From Bog-473 sp035552395 (lineage in GTDB: Bacteria > Actinomycetota > Acidimicrobiia > Acidimicrobiales > RAAP-2): a stretch of DNA of 14,147 bases. The notes beneath the pieces were generated by a model. That model saw only the letters and a list, made by a program, of their open reading frames with translations. It ran no database searches and was not told where the DNA came from. The DNA lies in contig DASZLL010000034.1 in NCBI GenBank assembly GCA_035552395.1, positions 1 through 14,147 of the forward strand, in the 5' to 3' direction. The translations under genes and the position numbers were made by a program. Of this stretch, positions 1-5,940 are shown piece by piece. How positions within the stretch are numbered: position 1 is the stretch's first letter; every line of letters starts with the position of its first letter.

Positions 1-61
1 GATGGCCTACGTCCGGGGCCCCGAGGGGATCATCGTTGCGCTTGCCCAGCCCATGGGCTGA
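1..61 (+). CDS. C-terminal end of a VOC (glyoxalase/dioxygenase-fold) family protein, partial
   Basis: Only the last 19 or so codons are in the window, in the frame beginning at base 2 and ending with TGA at 59-61. The peptide ends AYVRGPEGIIVALAQPMG. The pattern aromatic-x-R-x-PEG-I-I-V-x-L-A is the usual last beta-strand of the vicinal oxygen chelate (VOC) superfamily, where the Glu of the PEG-I-I-V-x-L stretch region is near the metal site in many members. No substrate can be assigned from so little. A second VOC gene, broken, lies about 1 kb downstream on the same strand, so this end of the window may hold a small VOC-rich cluster. The family call is fairly firm; everything else about this gene is outside the window. 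Confidence 0.65.
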   Translation, partial: MAYVRGPEGIIVALAQPMG

Positions 62-142
62 AGGTTCCGGCGGTCGTGGACACCCTTTGCTCACTTGACC
101 TCACCGGTCACTCCGAGCCGTGACGTCCACATCTCTGTCTCG

Positions 143-178
143 CGATCGATATCGATCGGTGATGAATTCGGTGATGAA
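143..178. repeat. 16-bp perfect palindrome followed by two 11-bp tandem direct repeats
   Basis: Bases 143-158 read CGATCGATATCGATCG, identical to their own reverse complement. Overlapping the right end are two copies of TCGGTGATGAA at 156-166 and 168-178, separated by one base, giving a 12-bp period. The stretch is AT-richer than its surroundings and about 210 bp upstream of the DUF3237 start codon. A dense palindrome-plus-repeat arrangement in non-coding DNA is typical of a protein binding site, but no regulator gene is next to it and no known operator consensus is recognised. Confidence 0.6.
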
Positions 179-380
179 ACCGTCAAGGGCACGGTGGCCG
201 GCGTCACGCGAGTGGGGTCGCTTGCCCTCTCGAGCGTGAACTGGGGGGCCGACGTAACGACACTTCGCGTTCGGTGCGGTCTTCAGCTGGTCCGGAACGT
301 TTCCTCGTGGAGCATTCGGGCGACCAAGTGATGCTTTGCCGGGGAAACGGAACCCGCCGTACGCTCGCGTTTGCGAGACG

Positions 381-386
381 AGGAGG
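381..386 (+). promoter_or_regulatory. Ribosome binding site deciding the DUF3237 start
   Basis: AGGAGG is followed by a 5-base spacer and ATG at 392. It favours this ATG over the in-frame TTG at 371, which lies upstream of the site. Confidence 0.75.
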
Positions 387-391
387 TGTCC

Positions 392-826
392 ATGGAACTC
401 GTTCACGAATTTGATCTTTCCGCCAGCTTAAAACCGGCCTTGACGTTCGGGAGCCGGATGTTCTTGGAGATAGCCGAAGGGAAGGTGAGCGGAGAGCGAC
501 TCAACGGCACGCTTCTGTCAGGTGGCGGCGACTGGATCACCTTGGGCTCCGACAGGTGGGGACAGATTGACGTGCGGGGCCAGATGGTTACCGACGATGG
601 TGCCTACATCTACGCCCATTACACGGGATTACTTGAGTTGAACGACAAAGTCATGAACGCGACTGCAAGCGGTACCGTGACCGACTGGAATGACCAATAC
701 TTCCGAACCACGCCACGATTTGAAACTGGAGACGAGCGCTACAGCTGGATCACCACAAGCCTCTTTGTTGCTGAGGGCCGTCTATTGGCGAGCGGCGTCG
801 AGTACCGCGTCTTTAGAGTCAGTTGA
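392..826 (+). CDS. DUF3237 domain protein (UPF0311 family)
   Basis: A 144-residue protein made up of a single DUF3237 domain, the usual length for the family. Recognisable features are the G-E-R-L-N-G-T-L-L-S-G-G-G-D-W block at about residues 34-48, the V-R-G-Q-x-x-T-D-D-G-A-Y-I-Y block at about 61-74, and the C-terminal G-V-E-Y-R-V-F-R-V strand. No signal peptide or membrane segment is seen, so it is probably cytosolic. The biochemical role of the family is not established; members are predicted small beta-barrel proteins, often near aromatic or lipid degradation genes. The start at ATG 392 is chosen because of a perfect AGGAGG five bases upstream. The coding sequence is poorer in GC than genes further right. 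Family call firm, function unknown. Confidence 0.85.
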   Translation: MELVHEFDLSASLKPALTFGSRMFLEIAEGKVSGERLNGTLLSGGGDWITLGSDRWGQIDVRGQMVTDDGAYIYAHYTGLLELNDKVMNATASGTVTDWNDQYFRTTPRFETGDERYSWITTSLFVAEGRLLASGVEYRVFRVS

Positions 827-1082
827 CCAGCACAGGGCCGCCAAAGTCGTCGTGAGTGAGATCGGCGGAGCACATCCGGCGGATATGCATAGCGGGGACG
901 AGTAGTCGAGAGGGTCTTCGTCGAGCGTGCGGGGACGCCCTGGAATCCCTTCGTCCAAGATGAGGGACCCGTCGGAATCCAATGGGATGGCCCCTAGTCG
1001 TGACGTGCAAAGAAAGCGATACTTCGCTCATTAGAACATCGACTGCAGACCCGGCGGTCGTCGGGTTTTGTGCCCAACCTCT
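827..1082. other. Intergenic stretch without a recognisable gene
   Basis: About 255 bases between the DUF3237 stop and the ribosome binding site of the broken VOC gene. Both strands are partly open, but the translations match nothing I recognise and lack a good start. I see no convincing terminator. It may contain gene remnants, given the decayed gene that follows, but I cannot name one. Confidence 0.45.
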
Positions 1083-1093
1083 GGAGGTGCGAG

Positions 1094-1520
1094 TTGGCTG
1101 AAGACAACGACTCCGAAGAAGGATGCTGCTGACCCCTTCATCGAGTCGGACGACGTCGAACGCTCCAAGCGGTTCTATACCGAAGTGCTCGGCGGAACCG
1201 AGGTCTTCGGCCCAGCGCGGACCAATGTCGCACTCGCCAACAGCTTCATTGTCATCGATGCTGGCGGAGATCCGACTGACGACAAGCCAACGGTGACTCT
1301 GGAGACGCCACCCAACCCCGACCGGTGCAGCGCCTTTCTCAATATCCGAGTCACGGACATCTATCCCAAGTACAAGGAGTGACGTGCCAGGGCAGCCGAG
1401 TTCCTGACGCCCCCTAAGCAGCACGCGTATGAGATTCGTTGCTACATCCGCGACCCCGACGGCCATCCCATCGAACTAGCGCAAACCACTGACTCGGAGG
1501 GGGACTGGTCGTCGTTTTAG
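1094..1520 (+). pseudogene. Broken VOC (glyoxalase/bleomycin-resistance fold) family gene
   Basis: The readable core, from about 1140, gives ESDDVERSKRFYTEVLGG, then ALANSFIVIDAGG, PTDDKPTVTLE and FLNIRVTDIY, typical of a single-domain VOC protein. The frame then meets TGA at 1380-1382. The same frame continues for 45 further codons, including AAEFLTPPKQHAYEIRCYIR and DPDGHPIELAQTT, to TAG at 1518-1520. These are the expected C-terminal half of the same protein, so the TGA most likely replaces a TGG. The start also looks damaged: GGAGGT at 1083-1088 points to TTG at 1094, whose frame dies after 12 codons. With small indels near 1101, 1121 and 1134 the text becomes the expected MAE-TTTPKK-MLLTPF-IESDD. 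Expected intact length is about 140 residues. The alternatives are sequencing error or, less likely, stop readthrough. Confidence 0.75.
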
Positions 1521-1649
1521 CGATCTGACTCGAGATCATGAAGCCGATTACAGCCACCGGCTCGGCGTCCGGCTGGTGTCGCCCATTTCTCGAGTTGTGG
1601 GAATTCTGAGCGGAGCCAAGGGAGTTGGGCGGATGCGACTTCTGAGGCG
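1521..1649. other. Convergent intergenic gap
   Basis: About 130 bases between the ends of the broken VOC gene (plus) and the DUF427 gene (minus). A terminator is expected here but no strong hairpin with a T-run is visible; only weak GC-rich complementarity around 1553-1577. This gap also marks the change from lower to higher GC composition. Confidence 0.4.
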
Positions 1650-2330
1650 TTAGTCGTCGGCGTGAAGGTCGTGGTGGAGCGTCACGCGGGACTCGTCGAA
1701 GCTCAAGAACCCGCGGAGCGGAGTCGATTCGGGAAGTGGGTCCTCGTAACTCCAGGCAACGTCGGCCAGGACCATGTCGCCGACGCGGGCCGACCAATAT
1801 GTGGCCGTGCCCTTGTACGGGCAGTACGTCTCGGTGCTGCTGTGATCGAGGAGGTCCATCCGGACGTGCCGCCTGTCGACATAGAGCCGGGGCGCGAGCG
1901 ACGTCTCGCAGACGACGAGGGTCTCGGCTGTGTCGACCAGGGTGGTGGAACCGGCCTCGACCACGAGCCGGCGTTCGGAGTGCAGGCAGTCGACGCGGTG
2001 GTAGGGGTTGCGGGGGTGCCCCACGACCTCCTCGGCCTCCTCGAACCAGGAGTCGACGGCGGCCCAGTCCACCGTGACGTAGCCCGGGGAATCGGGTTCG
2101 GGGTGCACGGGCAGGCCCTGCACGTCACCCTCCGGGAAGGCGTACGAGGGCGGCCGGCCCGGCCGGTGGACCAGGAGCACTCGCTCGCTATCGATCAGGG
2201 TCTGGCCGTCTTTGACGGCGCGGACGCGCCGGTGGAGTGGCTCGAGGTAGGCGACGTCCGACGGCATCGGCGCGGTGAAGCGACCAGCCGGCCGCCCGCT
2301 GAGGGGCCCGCGTCCCGTGCTCAGGCTCAC
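1650..2330 (-). CDS. DUF427 domain protein with two DUF427-like units
   Basis: A 226-residue protein. The N-terminal half (about residues 31-70) carries the RRVRAVKDGQTLIDSERVLL pattern, where a small beta-rich unit begins, followed by a proline-rich, aromatic-containing link. The C-terminal half (about 113-218) is a full DUF427 domain with the family hallmark TETYCPYKGTATYW near residues 165-178 and the following D-x-A-W-S-Y-E-D-P-L-P block. DUF427 has no settled biochemical function; it is a small globular beta-rich fold common in actinobacteria and fungi. The GTG start at 2330 overlaps the upstream thioesterase stop as GTGA, a strong sign of translational coupling and co-transcription. An internal ATG at 2267 is an alternative start. 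No signal peptide or membrane segment is seen. Confidence 0.85.
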   Translation of the reverse strand: MSLSTGRGPLSGRPAGRFTAPMPSDVAYLEPLHRRVRAVKDGQTLIDSERVLLVHRPGRPPSYAFPEGDVQGLPVHPEPDSPGYVTVDWAAVDSWFEEAEEVVGHPRNPYHRVDCLHSERRLVVEAGSTTLVDTAETLVVCETSLAPRLYVDRRHVRMDLLDHSSTETYCPYKGTATYWSARVGDMVLADVAWSYEDPLPESTPLRGFLSFDESRVTLHHDLHADD

Positions 2331-3550
2331 ATTGCCGTCCGCTCATCCCGCGCGCCCACGCCGCCAGGGAACGGGCGCACCATCGCCTCGACGCTGAACG
2401 ACGCCAGCAGATCGCCGCCCTCGTCGTGGACGCGGCACGTCGCGTGGGTCATGCCGTCCCCGGCGAAGGTGGACTCATGGTGATAGAGCATCCATTTGTC
2501 GGCGCGTACGGCGCGGTGGAACGACAGGTTGATTGCATTGATCCCCATCGACAGAGTGCGGTGCGCGGCGGATTGGCCAATTCCCTCATGGGGGCGGAGT
2601 GCAGTGGCGATCGGCATGTGCCCCGTGAACTGCGCGAGCAGGCCGGCGTGCAGGGGCGCGTCGTCGGGTAGTCGATGGAACCGGACCCAGCAGTCGATGG
2701 TGGGTGGCCCGACCGGGACGTCGGGGTCGTTGGTGTAGGCGCCGTCGAGGACCCTGATGTCGCGTCCGGTGACGGCCATGTCGAGTGGGACGCACTGGGT
2801 CGGCCCGGGGACTCCGGGCGGCGCGACGGCGTGCCGGACGATCTCGGGTCCCGTGACGTCGAGGAGCATGGTACCGGCGGCGCACCGACGGCCCTCTTGG
2901 AGCACCTCGACGCCGAGTCCGATGAAGGACCGCCCCGCGCTCAGCTCGGACAGCTCGAAGCGCAGGGGTCGGCCGGCGTCGGCGGCACGCAAGAACAGCA
3001 TGGTGGCGGACACCACCCGGCGCTCCGGCGCGTGGCGCCCGGCTGCGACGATCGCCTGGCCGAGCATCTGGCTCCCCTCCACGACCGGCCGGTGGCCGTC
3101 GGTATGGGCGGCGCCGACGAAACTGAGCTCCCCGTCTGGGCGCACGTCGAGCAGGTCGACGAGGTGCGTCGTGTCCCCCCACGTGGGGAAGCGCTTGGCC
3201 GCGTGGTCGTCGCCGTCCTGCAGATCGCCGTCGAGTACCTCGACGCGCGCCCGGTCGGTGTCGAACCGGCCGTGGCTCTGCAGCGGACCGAGTTCGGGGC
3301 TCGCGGCCGTCACGATCGACAACACCGGATCACCCTCGGCCGACTCGGCGTTCCACACCTCGGCCGCGCCGCCTTCAGGCAGGGATCCAGGGCCGACGAG
3401 GCAGAACAAGGACAGGTCGATGTCGCGGCGAGGGAAATACAGGAGGGAGGGTTGACCCTCGCGCTCTAGGCACCAGCAAGCGTCGGACTCCGCCACGACG
3501 GCCTCACCCCACCAGGCGCGCGCCCGATAGGGATACCGCTCGAGTCTCAC
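2327..3550 (-). CDS. Acyl-CoA thioesterase of TesB type with an N-terminal DUF427-like domain
   Basis: A 407-residue predicted cytosolic protein. Residues 1 to about 107 resemble a DUF427 unit (RLERYPYRARAWWGEAVVAES, with LYFPRRDI near 37-44). Residues about 120-393 form the two hotdog domains of the TesB/acyl-CoA thioesterase II family, with HRPVVEGSQMLGQAIVAAG near 153-171 and HESTFAGDGMTHA near 358-370. TesB enzymes hydrolyse acyl-CoA to free acid and CoA. By eye against the remembered E. coli TesB triad (Asp/Thr/Gln), the Thr of the E-S-T motif is kept (Thr361), but the Asp position appears to be Gly310 and the Gln position Val387. The GTG at 3550 is taken as start, 19 bases after the SDR stop; an upstream in-frame GTG at 3622 would overlap the SDR gene and add low-complexity residues. 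It is the middle gene of a three-gene operon. Confidence 0.82.
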   Translation of the reverse strand: MRLERYPYRARAWWGEAVVAESDACWCLEREGQPSLLYFPRRDIDLSLFCLVGPGSLPEGGAAEVWNAESAEGDPVLSIVTAASPELGPLQSHGRFDTDRARVEVLDGDLQDGDDHAAKRFPTWGDTTHLVDLLDVRPDGELSFVGAAHTDGHRPVVEGSQMLGQAIVAAGRHAPERRVVSATMLFLRAADAGRPLRFELSELSAGRSFIGLGVEVLQEGRRCAAGTMLLDVTGPEIVRHAVAPPGVPGPTQCVPLDMAVTGRDIRVLDGAYTNDPDVPVGPPTIDCWVRFHRLPDDAPLHAGLLAQFTGHMPIATALRPHEGIGQSAAHRTLSMGINAINLSFHRAVRADKWMLYHHESTFAGDGMTHATCRVHDEGGDLLASFSVEAMVRPFPGGVGARDERTAM

Positions 3551-3569
3551 GGCTTCACCAGCCGCCGGG

Positions 3570-4367
3570 TCACGACCCCTGTGGGTCGAGCTCGAGCTCG
3601 AGCTTGGGCGGCGGAGGCGCACCGGGCACGGTGCGCGGCGCGACTGTGACCGAATGCAGACTCAGGCTCTGGCCATGGCGGATAAGCGAGTCGATCACCG
3701 TGACGAGCTCGTCCACCTCGATGAGGCTGTCGCTCAGGTACTTGCGCTCCGCCCATTTGGTCCCGAACTCGACGGCGCGGTCGTGATCCCAGTCGTTGGC
3801 GAAGCCGGTCATGGAGTCGCCCTCGCCGCCCGCACAGTCCCCGACGATCACGCGAGTGAAGCCAACCGCCGGGTGTTCCGCCCGCCAGGCCTCGACGAGC
3901 TTGTCGAGGGCCGCCTTGCTGACGGCGTAGGCACCGAGGCCGGGCCAGGGCGGGGTGAGCGACGCGCTCACCGAGGACAGATAGAGGGCGACGCCGTTGG
4001 TCGCGGCCAGGTGGGGGAGGGCGGCCGCCGTCACCAGCGAAGCACCGATGACGTTGGTGTCGAACACGCGTCGCCATGTCTGGGCGTCCATGTCGACCAG
4101 GCCGGCCAGCGGCCCGATCGCCGGGGTGTAGACGAGCGCGTCGAGCCCGCCCAGCTGCTCGGCCGCCTCGTTGATGGCCGACCGGCACGACTCGGTGTCG
4201 GTGACGTCGCAGGCGAGGGCCAGCGTGCCCGGACCGGCCTCTTTCGCCGCCGCCTCGAGCCGTTCGAGCCGGCGTGCCAGCAACGCGGTCCGGGCGCCCC
4301 GTTGGGTCAGGCCCACCCCGATGCAGCGCCCCAGCCCACTCGATGCACCGACGACAACCGTCCTCAT
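3570..4367 (-). CDS. Short-chain dehydrogenase/reductase (SDR) family oxidoreductase
   Basis: A 265-residue classical-size SDR. Residues 4-13 (VVVGASSGLG) form the glycine-rich NAD(P)-binding motif, CDVTD at 53-57 binds the adenine ring region, and the catalytic set is Asn105, Ser131 or Ser132, Tyr147 and Lys151 (YAVSK). The usual N-N-A-G block is replaced by Y-T-P-A-I-G near 80-85. Such enzymes interconvert alcohols and ketones with NAD(P)H in the cytosol; the substrate is not readable. Arg residues at 32-33 after strand 2 hint at NADPH preference, which is inference. ATG 4367 has GGGGAGG at 4375-4381, seven bases upstream. It heads the operon with the thioesterase and DUF427 genes and diverges from the P450, suggesting sequential oxidation of a shared substrate. 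The C-terminus KLELELDPQGS comes from a short tandem repeat in DNA. Confidence 0.88.
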   Translation of the reverse strand: MRTVVVGASSGLGRCIGVGLTQRGARTALLARRLERLEAAAKEAGPGTLALACDVTDTESCRSAINEAAEQLGGLDALVYTPAIGPLAGLVDMDAQTWRRVFDTNVIGASLVTAAALPHLAATNGVALYLSSVSASLTPPWPGLGAYAVSKAALDKLVEAWRAEHPAVGFTRVIVGDCAGGEGDSMTGFANDWDHDRAVEFGTKWAERKYLSDSLIEVDELVTVIDSLIRHGQSLSLHSVTVAPRTVPGAPPPPKLELELDPQGS

Positions 4368-4595
4368 CCCAGATCCTCCCCAGACGCGTTGGCAATGATG
4401 TTAGGCGAATCGCGGAATTGCCCTTCTTGCCTCCGAACTGGACCAATGGGCCGGCGACGCGGCCGCGTGGCGCGGCGGGCGCGGGCCCGGCCGGGCCGGC
4501 TCCAGCCCTCGGAGACGGGTCCGGCGGATTGGGCCAGGCGGTCCCACCCGCCGTCGCCGCCGGGAAAGGCGGGTGGTCGAAGTGATACTCTCCCT

Positions 4596-4616
4596 GGTGA
4601 GAACGACATTCTCACC
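4596..4616. promoter_or_regulatory. Candidate repressor operator (8-bp perfect inverted repeat) before the P450
   Basis: Arms GGTGAGAA (4596-4603) and TTCTCACC (4609-4616) are perfect reverse complements around the 5-base spacer CGACA. The site starts a few bases after a -10-like GATACT and ends 40 bases before the P450 start codon, so it would cover the likely transcription start. Size and symmetry fit a TetR-family dimer site. No regulator gene is present in the window. Confidence 0.55.
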
Positions 4617-4643
4617 CGAGTCGGGACCGGCGGCGGGACGCAC

Positions 4644-4650
4644 GAAGGAG
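4644..4650 (+). promoter_or_regulatory. Ribosome binding site of the P450 gene
   Basis: GAAGGAG lies six bases before ATG 4657. It decides for this start over the in-frame upstream GTG at 4573, which would put coding sequence through the palindrome. Confidence 0.7.
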
Positions 4651-4656
4651 CACCTG

Positions 4657-5940
4657 ATGGGGGAGTTCGACGGCATCGATTTCTTCCGGGGCAACGAGCT
4701 GGTGGCCGACCCGTACCCCTTCTACGACCACCTGCGCGCCCAGTGCCCGGTGCATCAGGAGCCCCAACACGACGTCGTGATGGTGACTGGGTACGACGAG
4801 GCGGTCGCCGTCTTCACCAACACCGCGACGTTCTCGTCTTGCAACGCCGTCACCGGCCCGTTCCCAGGGTTCCCCGTGCCGCTCGAGGGTGACGACGTCA
4901 GCGACCTGATCGAGCAGCATCGAGACGAGCTGCCCTTCAGCGACCAGATCATCGTGATGGACCCGCCCAAGCACAAGGCGCACCGCGGCCTGATGATGCG
5001 GCTGATCACACCCAAGCGGCTGAAGGAGAACGAGGACTTCATGTGGCGGCACGCCGACCGCCAGATCGACGAGTTCATCGAGCGGGGCGAGTGCGAGTTC
5101 GTCCGCGACTTCGCCGGGCCGTTCACCCTCTACGTCATCGCTGACCTCCTGGGCGTCCCCGAAGAGGACCACGAGTGGTTTCGCGAGGAGCTCCAGGGCG
5201 GCGGCTCGCACCGCCCGCAGGGTCTGGGCAGCACCGGCTCGGCCTCGCTCAGCCATTCGCCGCTCGAGTTCCTCTACGAGCGCATCACCGCCTACGTCGA
5301 GGACCGCCGTCGTGAGCCGCGCGCCGACGTCCTGACCGGGTTGGCGACGGCAACGTTCCCCGACGGGTCCCTGCCCGAGGCGATCGAGGTCGCCCGGGTG
5401 GCGGCCAACGTGTTCTCGGCCGGGCAAGAGACGACGGTCCGCCTGCTCGGGACGGCGTTGCAGACCATCGGCGAGCACGGCGACATCCAGGACCGCCTGC
5501 GCGCGGATCCCGCCCTCGTCGCCGGCTTCGTCGAGGAGTGCCTGCGCTACGAGAGCCCGGTCAAGGGGGACTTCCGCCTGTCCCGGTCCGCCGTGAACGT
5601 CGGGGGCGTCGAAATCCCGGCCGGGTCGACCGTAATGGTGCTCAACGGCGCCGCCGGGCGCGACCCACGCCGCTTCGACGAGCCCAACGAGTTCCGCCTG
5701 GACCGCGCCAATGCGAAGGAGCATCTCGCCTTCGGCCGCGGGCCGCACGCCTGCCCCGGTGGGCCGCTCGCTCGCGCCGAGACGCGGATCAGCATCGAGC
5801 GGCTGCTCGAGCGGATGGCGGACATCCGGATTGCCGAGTCGGTCCACGGACCGCCCGAGGCTCGGCGGTACGACTACGTGCCGACCTATATCTTGCGCGG
5901 GCTGACGCGGCTCGGGCTCGAGTTCACGCCGGCGGGCTGA
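4657..5940 (+). CDS. Cytochrome P450
   Basis: A 427-residue soluble bacterial P450 of normal length. The I-helix motif AGQETT is at 255-260, with Glu258-Thr259 as the acid-alcohol pair. E294-C-L-R297 is the K-helix ExxR. The heme loop FGRGPHACPG covers 359-368, with Cys366 as the thiolate ligand. MDPPKHKAHR at 101-110 is the C-helix region. No signal or membrane anchor is present, so it is cytosolic and needs a ferredoxin and reductase, neither of which is in the window. It would insert oxygen into an unknown substrate; actinobacterial relatives act on fatty acids, steroids, terpenes and xenobiotics. It is divergent from the SDR operon with a palindrome just upstream, suggesting inducible expression, and overlaps the convergent LLM gene by 17 bp at the stop. 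No CYP family number is assigned. Confidence 0.95.
   Translation: MGEFDGIDFFRGNELVADPYPFYDHLRAQCPVHQEPQHDVVMVTGYDEAVAVFTNTATFSSCNAVTGPFPGFPVPLEGDDVSDLIEQHRDELPFSDQIIVMDPPKHKAHRGLMMRLITPKRLKENEDFMWRHADRQIDEFIERGECEFVRDFAGPFTLYVIADLLGVPEEDHEWFREELQGGGSHRPQGLGSTGSASLSHSPLEFLYERITAYVEDRRREPRADVLTGLATATFPDGSLPEAIEVARVAANVFSAGQETTVRLLGTALQTIGEHGDIQDRLRADPALVAGFVEECLRYESPVKGDFRLSRSAVNVGGVEIPAGSTVMVLNGAAGRDPRRFDEPNEFRLDRANAKEHLAFGRGPHACPGGPLARAETRISIERLLERMADIRIAESVHGPPEARRYDYVPTYILRGLTRLGLEFTPAG

Larger units (their letters stand above)
62..391. other. 330-bp stretch with no recognisable gene
   Basis: Short open frames exist on both strands (about 78 codons on plus, 101 on minus), but none resembles a known family or has a convincing ribosome binding site. 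The stretch holds a perfect 16-bp palindrome with an adjacent tandem repeat (143-178), described separately, and the ribosome binding site of the DUF3237 gene at its right end. I found no convincing -35/-10 pair. Confidence 0.6.
4368..4656. promoter_or_regulatory. Divergent promoter region between SDR operon and P450
   Basis: This 289-bp gap must hold promoters for both directions. For the SDR (minus) there is a good ribosome binding site at 4375-4381 and a -10-like TAACAT at 4398-4403 on the minus strand, flanked by weak 6-bp arms GGCAAT (4391-4396) and ATTGCC (4417-4422). For the P450 there is a -10-like GATACT at 4584-4589 just before the 4596-4616 palindrome. Clear -35 boxes were not found. 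The middle (about 4445-4580) is extremely GC-rich and shows nothing else. Confidence 0.5.

Noticed and set aside
95..406. Small open frames on both strands of the left intergenic stretch
   Set aside because: No ribosome binding site, no family resemblance, and the two overlap each other.
819..1466. Minus-strand open frame of about 215 codons opposite the broken VOC gene
   Set aside because: The VOC reading on the plus strand is clear over most of this span; the minus translation is Arg/Ser-rich and unrecognised. A remnant in 819-1060 cannot be excluded but is not supported.
1662..3469. Plus-strand open frames opposite the DUF427 and thioesterase genes
   Set aside because: They are shadows of genes with recognised families on the minus strand; no family similarity.
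4391..4422. GGCAAT / ATTGCC inverted arms near the SDR start
   Set aside because: Only 6-bp arms separated by 20 bases; could be chance. Mentioned only as context for the -10-like element.
3654..4892. Long plus-strand open frame opposite the SDR and running into the P450
   Set aside because: It spans the divergent promoter region and overlaps two recognised genes, with low-complexity Arg/Gly/Pro text and no binding site.
4612..5847. Long open frame on the minus strand opposite the P450 (about 411 codons)
   Set aside because: It mirrors a clear P450 with intact motifs; the translation is rich in A, G, R, V and E/D repeats and matches no family. It is a GC-bias shadow.
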